The position numbers and the translations under genes are program-made. Below, one piece after another: positions 41,942 to 53,000 of a stretch of 64,000 nucleotides of DNA. The DNA comes from Chinchilla lanigera (Eukaryota; Chordata; Mammalia; Rodentia; Chinchillidae): assembly GCF_000276665.1 (NCBI RefSeq), contig NW_004955463.1, positions 5,735,676-5,799,675 of the forward strand. Direction: 5' to 3'. Below the pieces are notes generated by a model. The model saw nothing but the letters and a program-made list of their open reading frames with translations, ran no database searches and was not told the origin of the DNA. Position 1 is the stretch's first letter. The number at the start of each line of letters is the position of its first letter.

Positions 41942-42100
41942 CTTTTTCTTTTTTTTTTTTTTTTGAGACAGGGTCTCTCTGTGCAGTTCAGGCTGGCCTT
42001 GAGCTCACTTTGTAGTCTAGGCTTGTCTTGAACTCGTAACAATCCTCCTGCCTCAGCCTCCTGAGTGCTGGGATTACAGGTGTGCGCCACCACACCTGGC
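41942..42100 (-). mobile_element. B1 SINE, antisense
   Basis: Poly-T, TTGAGACAGGGTCTCTCTGT, CTCCTGCCTCAGCCTCCTGA, GTGCTGGGATTACAGGTGTG, CGCCACCACACCTGGC. Flanks share TTCTTGTTTCTT, the probable target-site duplication. Confidence 0.92.
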
Positions 42101-43204
42101 AATTTCTTGTTTCTTGTATACGCATTTCTCCAGTGAAATCCTAATTATGTCCATGCTTCCCCCAAAGTCATTCTGGTGCATTGATTGTGATCTCATTAAG
42201 TGTACACGTTAAATTTAGAGAAACTGAATCTTTTCAATAGTAGGTCTCCTTACCCATAACAAAGCTGTCCGTGGGCAGGGCTCTAGCACGTGCCAGTCTC
42301 TTATTTCCACTAAAGTTTATTGTAGGTATTTAAAACTGGCATTGTAATATGGGTTTTCAACTGTTCCTATTCTAACTGGTATTTTTATACAGAAAAGTTA
42401 CTATTTTCCCAAATTAATTTTAAGACTTACCACTTACCCAGTTCGTATTTCTGATAGTTTTTCAGCTAATTCCCTTGTTTTGCAGACACATCATTTCCAG
42501 ATAACTTGCTCTCCCACTTTTCAAACTGAATTCCTCATTTCTGTCACTTACTAATCACCTTGGCTAGTGCTCCCAGAATAACAGTAAATAATTACAATAC
42601 AGTAGGAATGTGCGTTCAGTAGTCAAGTTTTTGGTTTGTGATTTGGGAAATTCGTAGCAATAGAATCTGATACAACTGATCCACAGATTAGTACTGGAGA
42701 AGCCATGGCTTACATAATCTTCATTTATTCTTCCCATCTGTCCTTGAAACATATAATTTCCATGATCCTGATGGAACATGAAGCCAGTAACATTTCCTCA
42801 GATTCCACAAGCCAGGCTGCACTCCTTGGGTGGAAACTCCTTACATGCACATCTGTTCCATCCTCATCACTTTGTGTTCATGCCGGCTAAGCCTGACCTC
42901 TCCCACTGAGGAGCCACCCTTATCTCCGACTCCTACATGCAGCACACAGTAGGACCTCACCCCCTCTCTTAGCAGCTCTCTGCTACTGGGGACATTAGAC
43001 TCTCAGCATTGGCCTTCTCTCACTGGCTTGGAATGGTGTGAGGGAGGGAAAATGGGATCACTGCTTCTCGGCCATGCTCCACCGCACATGCTCAGTGGTG
43101 AGGTTACTGGATGCCCAGGTTTTCTTCCCCCCTCCTTCTGTGTTGTCATGGCAGGTCTGTGTTAAAGGAGAGCTTAAACCAAGGCAGGAGTGGTTGAAAA
43201 TGTA

Positions 43205-43210
43205 TTTATT
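43205..43210 (-). terminator. Dusp4: Probable Dusp4 poly(A) signal
   Basis: TTTATT on the + strand is AATAAA on the gene strand, in AAAAATAAATACATTTTCAA. It lies about 3.45 kb downstream of the Dusp4 stop, which fits a long 3' UTR. Other signals cannot be excluded. Confidence 0.6.
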
Positions 43211-45914
43211 TTTCTTCAAATGATCTTTTTCAAGCAATAAATAAAAACAGACATCTGGACTTTTCTAAAAAAAAAAAAAAAAAAAACCAAATCAACCCCC
43301 CCAAAAATCCCCTAAACTATTTACATCCTACAGAAATACAGGTGTAAGAAATGTAGAAATGGCCTCACTCTACAAGATGGGGTTATTTACAAGTATTGCG
43401 TTGCTGTCTTTATGAAGTCTCTTCTTGAATAACTGGAACTTTAAGGAAGGCAGGGTACTCTGGAGGACAACCTTCAGAATAGACTCCATTTTTCTTGATA
43501 GACAAGAAAATTTGAAGGAAAAACATCAATACCTAGCCACCCTAGAGTCAGTCTACTAGCAACATTCCACAGACCAGCTGGCTTTTGAAGACCATGAAGA
43601 GGTACCCCATTCAGGAAGTCCTCATAGAATACAATTTGTCCCTTAACTGAGCCAGGACGGTACGGAGATCACACAGCCAGGGACAAATGCCTGGCTGTGG
43701 TTTCAGTGAGACCCAGCCTCCAGCAGCACCTTGCCATCCAGAAGGGCAATCTCCCTCAGCTGGCTGCCCCTGGCAACTCTGAACCATGCTGATGCCTGGA
43801 TCCCACCCTCAGGAATTCTGCTTTACTTGGTCAAAAATGGCCAGGGTATCAGAATTTCTAAAGTTCCTCAGGTGATTGGAAAGGACAGCCAAGATGAACC
43901 ACTGCTTCACTGCATTTTCTCATGGCTTCCTAATTGTGTGGAAAATGGAGCACCCCAGCTCAACGGCCGGCCACAGGAAGGAAAGGAAGCCAGGAACTAC
44001 CAGTGCTTCTGCCTACTGCTGCTCTGTGGGGAAGTCCAGTCCATTCCTTTGACTCCTCCACAAACACCCAAGAGTCAGACAAGATCCTGGGAGGGAATCA
44101 GCAGCACTCTCACTCTCTATGGTAAATACCCAATGAGCCTACTGCTGTTTGTGGCCAGCAGCAAAGCTGGTAATCGGTGTGGCAATGCTTCTGGCTGTCA
44201 CAGAAATTCACCATCACCAGACACTGCTTCATGGGAGGGACCGCTGCTTATGGAAACCCACTGGCCATTGGACTGACCCCATGGTACTGTCTTCATCAGA
44301 GTCGTTCCAAGTCATCAAAGAGACTTCTGGAGGGAGATAACAATAGAAACAGTTCCCTTGTTCAATCAAGCCAATGTCCTATTTTATTTCTAAGAGTCAT
44401 GCTGTTATCAAGTACAAAGAAAACGACTTTATAAATAGCTGTTTGACACTGTGATAGAAGACTTGAATTGGGGAGCAGAGAAAGACATTTGGAGCTAATC
44501 CTGAGTTCCCACTACCTATGTAGTTGGGATCTTGTCTAAAAAAGGAGGACAGATTTGGCAAATGTACACTCATTATATAAAATGTGAATCTTCTGGAGCT
44601 CCTGCCCCTTCCTCCTGCAGCCCCTCTGCCCTCCCCATCTGCTCTTGGCACCGATGTCTTTTGCAGTGCAGAACTCACTTGACCTCATGCTTCACCAGAC
44701 ATGAAGTGACTTCCAGGAACCAAGGTAGAAGTGGAAATGTCCAACTGTATTGTCTCTAAAGGCGTCTACCATCTGGGAACCTCAACCCTTCCCGCTCCCC
44801 TATCAACTCTTCAGCCAAGCAGCTCCCAGAGCAGCAGGGCACCTGTGGGTTTTCTAAAACCAGGAAGTGGGAACTCTGGCCTCTCCCAAAGGCAGGGCTT
44901 GACACAGATGAGCAGGACAAATAGGTCGACACAAGTTCACAGAAGGAAATGCAATGAACCCAGACCTGTCTGCAGTACCGGTGAGAAACAGTATTCCCGC
45001 ACAATTTTGACCTTGAGAATTGATGTTACAGGTAAGCAAGAATGTTCAGAGAGCCAGACTCTCAAAGGGCTTTAAAAAATGCTCTCATTTCTGGACAAGT
45101 TTGCAATGAGCTCTAATCCGTAACACTGTTCCACAATACTACAAATGAAGTAACACACAGCTTCTTCCCTTTGCCCTCCCCCCAAGCCCTCCCCCCAGAA
45201 AAATGTCCTTTTCCCTCTAAAGCCATTCCTCCATTTGGAAAGGCCCCTTAAAATGGAATTAGCCCAACTAAGGATTGAAAATGGCTCCCAAGTACCCATG
45301 ATGCACTTCACAGGAGCCAGCAGCCAGCCTTGGGCAAGGAGTCTGCCCTGCCCCACCATCAAGGGGGCTTTTTGTCCCTCTCAACTTCAAGGAGACCTGA
45401 AATGTGGCATCCACTCCACTTTTTATTCAAAAGATGAAGGGCCTTTTAAAAATTCATCTAACTGGAATTTAGTAACACAAGAATTTGTTGGTATACTTCA
45501 TTTCAAATAAACACCCCCTTAAATTAAAAACTTCGATTTATGCAAAAGAAAGACAGTATTTCAACTTACAAAAGGATTCACTTCAGGTATTGCTAGTGAT
45601 CTGGTTTCCCCCATGGCCTTGCCAGATGATTTCACTGTAGGAAAATCTGAAGTGCACCCAATGTTCCAGGAGCACCTTATAAATAATATGGCATTGATCA
45701 CAGACCACATACAAGCCCTAGGCAGGTCTATGAGAAAAACGCTCCAACCATCAAATGACCATTGGACAGAAAAAGCTATACGGTTATGGTCTATGTGCCC
45801 AGGAACCAGCTGCAGAAATAACTAAAAAGTAGTCCTCACCTTTCTTTCCCTTCCCTCTCCCCAACCTGCCTGCCTCTCAGTGGTGACAAGTGAACAGTGA
45901 CCACCATGCAGACT

Positions 45915-45953
<39 letters not shown>
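45915..45953. repeat. (GCAC)n microsatellite in the Dusp4 3' UTR
   Basis: About nine GCAC/CACG units in a row; (GTGC)n in the transcript. Likely length-polymorphic and CpG-containing. Confidence 0.95.
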
Positions 45954-46662
45954 GACACCACTGACTGCCCCGCTGTCTGGATACCGGCATGCTACTGTGC
46001 TCTGCTATTGGACACCAACAGAAATATATTCTAAATTCACTGCCGCTAGACTCCTTGTACTTACATACTCTGAGGAAAGTCATCATAAATATTTTTCTTT
46101 GTTATGAAGCATAATTACTCACCTGTTGGTGAATAATTAGAAAGGAAAGTCATATCCTAGGTTTCTTTTAAAAATCAAAATTCCTGTGACTACAACAAGA
46201 AGAAGAGGACAAGCAGACGGAACCAGGCACTTCTGGCAAACTCGTTTTCTTCTTCGTTTCCCTTCCCCTTCCGCCCTCCCCCGTAAGGAAACTGGTTGGG
46301 CACATTTGCCAGGGTCTGTGGGCTTCATAACTTCAAGCCTTACTGCTTAAAAAAATGAGGTAAGAAATTTCTACCTGAAAAGTAAAACTGACACATAAAC
46401 CAAACCAAGGTCTTCCCTGGCCGCCAACGCAGCCGTTATTGCTCTAAGTTGGAGTGTTTTGTTTGTTTGCTTTGAACGTGTGTTCGAGGTCCTTATTGCC
46501 ATTCTAGCTGGCCCCGTGGTTGGTCGGCCAAGGAGAAATGGATGGGGACGGAGCTTGGTCACCCGCCCCCAGCTGCTCAGTCCCTACTTGCTGCCCACAA
46601 GCGTGTGGCTCACCCAAGCCTCACTGGGGGCCAACTGTGCGTCCTGAGCTCTGCGGCCGGCT

Positions 46663-47048
46663 CTAACAGCTGGGGGAGGTGGTGATGGGGCTGTGCAGGT
46701 AGGGCAGGCTGCTGGGCGCCGAGTGCACGCCCACAGACACCGGGAAGCTGAAGACAAACTGGGAGGTCGGGGTCGGGGTGGCCTTGCCCCGCTCCCGCAG
46801 GGGGCCGGAAGGGCTGGCAGCCTCCGCAGCACAGGATGTGGCCAGCACCTGGGACTCAAACTGCAGCAGCTGCCCCATGAAGCTGAAGTTGGGAGAGATG
46901 ATGCTCCGGCGCTGCTTCACAAATTCAAAGGCCTCCTCCAGCCTCACCCGCTTCTTCATCATCAGGTAGGCCAGGCAGATGGTGGCCGAGCGAGAGATGC
47001 CTGCCTGGCAGTGCACCAGTACCCTCCCGCGGCAGTCCTTCACCGCAT
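46663..47048 (-). CDS. Dusp4: Dusp4 exon 4: catalytic loop and C-terminus
   Basis: Starts after CTGCCCTAG with (D)AVKDCRGRVLVHCQAGISR, residues 267-394. Cys280/Arg286 P-loop, AYLMM motif, FVKQRRSIISPNFSFMGQLL, and the MKP-type C-terminal tail ending SPSC. Confidence 0.98.
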
Positions 47049-50000
47049 CTAGGGCAGAGAATGAGAACGTGCACGATCAGGGCAGACAGCAACTGCACCC
47101 TTCACTACACGGCATAAGCCAGGACCCCTACTGAAGGAACAGCCGTGCCAGCCTGGGGTGGGGAGGACTCAAATTCCACCCATGCTAAGGTATTTTTGAG
47201 ATTTAACCACAAAAGCACTCTGCTTGGGAAAATTGCACGCCAGACCCATTAGACCCCATTGTGTAGGAAAAAAATGTAGGGACCCAATTCTTTGTCTTCT
47301 TTCCCATGCAAGCCTCTTACCATCTATATGGCGAGATCCAGGCAAGAAAAAGAGCCAAGCATGGGTAAAGTGTGTGTCATCCTGTTCCCACCCCGTAACA
47401 CCCCATGGGCAGGCCTTCCTGTCGGGGAGGAGGGGAAACGGGCAGACCCCACAACACTCAAGGTCCCCGTGTTCCCTCTCACTCCCTGCCACCCTCGCTC
47501 GGCCCAGGGGCCCTAGGCGGGCCAGCCTACCGATGTACTCGATGGCTTCCATGAACCAGGAGCTGATGTCAGCCTTGTGGTTGTCTTCCACGGGGATGCA
47601 CTTGTACTGGTAGTGTCCTTCAAAGTGGTTCGGGCAGTCCGAGGAGACATTCAACAGGGCCGTGATCCCCAGGGCATCCAGCATGTCTCTGCGGGCAGCA
47701 TGGTAGGCACTGCCGAGGTAGAGGAAGGGAAGGATCTCAACCGGACCCCCCTGTAACAAAAGCGACAAAGGCCGAAGACAACATGAGAAAAAGGCTTCCA
47801 GGAAAAGGGCTGAAGTGTTGGAGACGCAGAGGGAGAGGTGGGCTTTCTAGGTCCTAGGGGGATCTTGCTGGACAGAGCCTTTCCAGTTCCCTTCCCTTCT
47901 CGAATCTCCTGGAGGGGTGGCTGGGCTCTAGAGGACTTCTCTAGCCATGCACTCTGGGGGTGGCAGAAAAGCTGGGATGAGCAAAGACTTGGGCTCAGCT
48001 CCCCATGACGAGGAGGCATCATGCACACTGCTGGCACGGCATATCTGCAACACTAGAAGTCTTCTCCTGCTAATCAGCCGGTGTTTTGCTGTGTGATCTA
48101 GGGGCTCATCTGTTTGGATATGTCCTCACTTAGCATGTCAGACACATGCCATGCAGGCCTCATAGACAAGAGGAGGGGTTATGGCAAAATGACCCGATAC
48201 TGGCTTAAATTCATGATGAGGTGTGCCTGGCAGAGTTGCTGGACCCTGAACTTAACCCTCTGTCCACTAAACTGGAAGAGCTGGAAGGGTAGGCTTGGGA
48301 GAAATGCTAGAGCTTGAGCTGATTTCCTCACACCCACTGGCACTGCAACCGACACCATGTGAGAAGCAGCCTGCCTGCTGGGAGGGCCAGGGGCTCACTC
48401 CAAGGAGTGTGCTCCAACTTCCTGTACAGCAGGCCCTAACTCATCCACTCAGAACTCTGGGGGCTAAGCCAGGGCACAATATCTTTATATTTTTTCTTGA
48501 GTGATAGTAATAAAAGAAGGAAAAGAATTGCAAAGAACAAACACTCCGTCTCAGTACGTAAGGTTCACCACATTTTCCTTACATTGAGGCACTGCGTTTG
48601 AGGCCTTAAAAATATCTAAGCTCTGACAGGAAGGCTGCTCCAAGTGTTCCCGCGCTGCCCCCAACCCTGTCCTTGGCTCCCATGCTCCAGGCCCCAGGTC
48701 TACCTGGTCGTGTAGGGGGGTCCCACAGGAGCTGCAGCCCAGGTCCAAGGACTCTGTGGCACTGGGGGGCATAGGAGGTGGGATGGCAGCCAGGGCCTTG
48801 GTTTTGGAACAGAATTCTGGGTACTCAGAGGAAAACCTCTCATAGCCACCTGTAAAGGAGAAAGAAGCTCAGGTTAACAAGGCCACTGAGGGGCTGGGGA
48901 TTTAGCTCAGGGGCACAGCACCTGCCTGGCAAGCGCAAGGTCGTGAGTTCGATTCCCGGTACCGGAAAACAAAACAAAACAAAACAAAAAACAAGGCCAC
49001 TGAACCACCAGGAAGCCAGAAAGACCTGGAATTGTACCAGCTAAGGAGAGCTCACAGGAAAGTGGGGGCGGTCTGGCTCCACCTCTGCCATTAGGTGGCG
49101 CTGTGTGCCTAGAGATGAAGGCTGCAGAAAACAAAGAGCAAGAGTCTGTGATTGGCCAGGACCTCATCAGACTGGAAAGAGGCTGAGAGAGTCCAGAAAG
49201 CTTGAGGGTCTAGAATTCGGGGTGGGAGGAAGGCACGACAAAGAAAGCTGTGCAGGGGATAGGCCACGGCACTCTCCAGGGTAGCTCCTCAGGGAGGAAC
49301 CGGCCATGGGCAGCTGCGGTTACTGCTGCTGTGCCCCTAGGCCTGGGAAGATGATCATCATCACCCTTTGGCTCCAGCCCTTCCTCTGGAAAACATGGCC
49401 AGTGTGAGAAGAAAACACCTCACCCTGAACTCAGCCCCTCTGGGCCTCAGAAACGGAGCAGACGCCAACTGGCCAGCCTCAGGCTGCCATATAAACCAGT
49501 CCTTCCCACCACAGTCAGGTTTAGGGTAAGGAAGGGTTTGCCGAGCTAAGAGTTGCAAGCCCTAGAGTGGCTGGCGCTGGGATCGTCCTCCGGGGAGGGA
49601 AGTAAAACATGCAGGGTCAACCTATCTGGGCCGGCGCCACCTCTGCCCGACTGAAGTGGAGGCAGGCGTAGCCCTCTCAGGGGACAGATGCCCTGGGTGC
49701 CTCTGGTGTTCTGGGATCTCTGCAACTCTGGGCTGCTAACAATCAACCATGGAAGTCTGGCCCTCCCTTTATTTTTTATTTTGCAGTTCCTATAGGACCA
49801 GAAGTTGTATCAATTCACTAGGGTCACCCTAACGAACAGTCCCACTCAGGTAGCTTAGAAGGACAAGCCAGCTGACGGTCCCACAGCAGACAGGGAGCTG
49901 CATTCAGTCCTTCCACTGTGTCAGAGGGCACTGCCCCCTTGTGCCGCCTGTCTGCAGGAAATCTTCCAGAGAGCAGAAATGTGATGATTACTCAAGCACT

Positions 50001-53000
50001 TGTCCCTAATCCTGGCCCTAAAACACAGCGTCCTGCTGCTTCTGAGGGGAAGGAAAATCATTCTTTGCCACATCATAAGGCTTACAGAAACAGGGCACCC
50101 ATTTTTTCCTCTCTGACCGGAGGCGGCTCTTTCCTTCTGCCCCATCCCTCGGGATATAAATGGTATCTCTGTGGTCACAGGCCCTCCTTCCTGCTGAGTC
50201 ACAGTGACCAGCCTCCTGGCTGGAAAACCTGCTGGTCAGCCAGTGCTGCCTGCCTCCGGTGTGCTGGCAACCTTCGGGCCACCTCACCCCAAAGCACGCC
50301 CCCAGACCCCGCCCGACCCCTTTCCATAGAAGGCTGGCAACACTGCTGCCGGAAGTGCAGACACTAGAGGATGGGGGAAAGGGGGCTGGCGAGTGTCCAC
50401 CCCAAGTCCTCCATGGGCCTCTTCCAGGAAGCCTCCAGTCAATGCCTGCCACTCTGGAGAGGGAGGGGGCAAGGGACAGATCTACAAAGTGTGGGTGAAC
50501 ATAGCGTGTCACTCTCTACTTCTACAGGACTTGCAAAGCTTTAAACCAAATGATCTTCGTGCCTATTACGTAACCCGACCTAGAGAAACACACTGTAAAG
50601 AACACTCGCAAGGTTTGCGAATGGTATCCGGCCCAGGCTTCCCACTGAGAAGGCAGGTCACTGTCCCACCTAGAAGGCAGTGCCAGGGCAGGCTGTATGT
50701 AAGGTCACAGCGTGGCTGACAGCATGCCCTCCCCACGGTAGAGCCCGTGAGAACCAGACTGGACTGATTGAAGCTGCAGAAGGGGCAAGGCTCTGCAGTC
50801 AAGCTGTGAACCACCTGCTGTGCAGCCTGCACCCATGGTCTAACCTCTCTGAGCCTCCGCCTGGCCGGTAAAAGATGATTCAGCTTCCTTTCTAGTCCCT
50901 GGAAGACTGATTCTAGCAGCCAGTGCTGGGCATCTGGCCTGGACAGACACATAATGAAGGTGTCCTTTCTCGGCACCTGTGCTGAGAAGTGCCCTTGGTA
51001 GAGCTCCTCAAAGACCAAAGAGGACCAAGGGGCTGTGCATGTCAGGCGAGCAACTTCCTAGCTTCCTGACAGCGCTCTTTCCTGGGCCCTCCTGATGTAC
51101 TCCAGGAAGTCTTAAGACCTTGCAGTCAGAGGAAGGGCGGGTATCTCACTTCCTGACTCCAATGTCCCTGCCGGGAATTTGCACCCACCACCTCCAGAGT
51201 CAACTAGCCAGCTCAGCAGAGCCCTCGAGAAGGGGATCACAGCAGCTGCCCACTACAGGGTAGGCGGGGCTGGTGGCCCCGGATGTAGTGAAGAGGCAAG
51301 GCCAGGCCTGAGGAGGACCCTGTGCCACGTCTCTCTCTCAGGCAGGTCGTTAACAGGGCAGATGGAGACTGCCTGGAAGACACCGTCAGAGTGAAACCCA
51401 GCAGTGATCACTGCGAAGTAGGCTGTAAAGAAACTAAGGGCTGAAGTAGATTAGCCCAAGGGACAGGAGCACTGGGGGTCCTTCTCCCCAAGGGCAAGCA
51501 GCAAAAGCCCCCCAGCTGCTGCTGCTAGCTTTGTGGGTCGAAGGTGGATACGAGGAGCCTCCAGGACGAGGAAGCCAAGGTTGTACAGCACGGTGAGCAC
51601 AAGTAGGCATTTATCCACACAAGAGGGAAGAAGCCAGTCAAGTCTACACCCTACAAGGCCCAGCCCTGGGGCCATCTTGGGTATCATCGATGTCCATAAA
51701 AATGATGGCCACGTGGGGTATGAGGTTGAGTTGTATCCCCAGCACTATGAAAAGAAGGGCATTGTGAAAAGGTACCGTTTATTTTACAGTGCACTTTCCA
51801 CGTGTGTCCACCAGCCCCCATGAAAGTGTGCTGAGCCCCAATTTTACAAAACAGAAAGCTGAGATACAAGCAGCCAAGGAACCTACCTGTGGGCCCTGGG
51901 CCAGTAAGGGCAGGGCCAGCATTCAGTTTGGGGCCGTAAAGCCATACTTCCACCCTGGCTCTGTGGAGCCCACCCTGCTGCTCTACTCTCGCTGCCTGTC
52001 ACCCCTAGCCGGTGGCCTCCTCCTGTGGCCACAGCCTGCTGGTGTCCCAAAGTGAGACACACACAGAAACAGAATGGATCCCAGCAGGACACCACTGACA
52101 TTTCACCAAGCTCTGCTCTTATCACAAGAACGTCTATCCAGTGTGGTCATTAAGGAGCCATGACCAATATTTCCTAAAAAAAGAAAAGAAGCAGAAGAGA
52201 ATGCAAATTAGCAGAAGGTATTACATTTAAAGAGTGTGTCATTTCGTTGTCATTTTATTTCAAGAGTGTATGCACTTACTCTGCTGGGGGATTATGATGT
52301 AAATTCCACACAATGAAGATGTGTGGAAAAAGACTGCTACTGTAAGAACTTCTTCCCCTCTGTCTCAGGACTGAGCCTCATATCAGTGCAGTGCAAGTAT
52401 TACAGCCACACCAGGGGGTTTAGATCACATTTCATCTAAAGCTGATTTCCACCCTATTCTCGGACCCAGTGTCCTGGGTCCTACAGGTGTTCCAAAGCAG
52501 ATAGAGACAGATCTGAAGACAAGCCCCAGCTCTAGCTGTGGGAATAAGCACTTTCAAACATCTGCCCTTAAAATGAAAGAATTCCAGATTATGTCAGTGT
52601 GATTCTACCTGCCCACAATCTACTTATTTCCTGGTCAGTTCTGCAGCTCCTGAGCAGCAGGTATAGTACCTAAAATCTGTGTTTCTCTCTTGTGAATAAG
52701 CAAATATGCTCATGAATTTTGACCTGCTTCTCCCATCTTTAAGAATATACTTCCTATTCCTCCATTTCTGAACTTCAAAATGATGAAGAAGGACAAAAAG
52801 GAAGGACTGCGATGCAACTTACTTGAGAAATAACTACACCTACATTTCAGCTCTGCTGGGTTTTCCTTTCCTCTCCCTCACACCCAGCAAAGCCATTTTC
52901 AAAGTTTAAAGAACGCACACCCAGCCACAAATCCTCTAGGACTGCTAACCCTTGAAGGAACAGGAGATAATTAACGTAAAGTGTTTTACAAAGGGAAGGC

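Larger units (their letters stand above)
34471..43190. other. Tnks-Dusp4 intergenic region (tail to tail)
   Basis: About 8.7 kb between the two convergent genes. Repeats are listed separately; 34471-35600, 36100-36700, 38540-39940, 40300-41400 and 42110-43190 hold no gene I can support. Short open frames there lack start context and similarity. Confidence 0.8.
43190..46662 (-). other. Dusp4: Dusp4 3' UTR (inferred extent)
   Basis: Repeat-poor sequence between the stop at 46663 and the AATAAA at 43205. Contains a homopolymer at 43267-43286 (poly-U in the transcript) and a TGCG simple repeat at 45915. The end depends on the poly(A) call. Confidence 0.6.
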
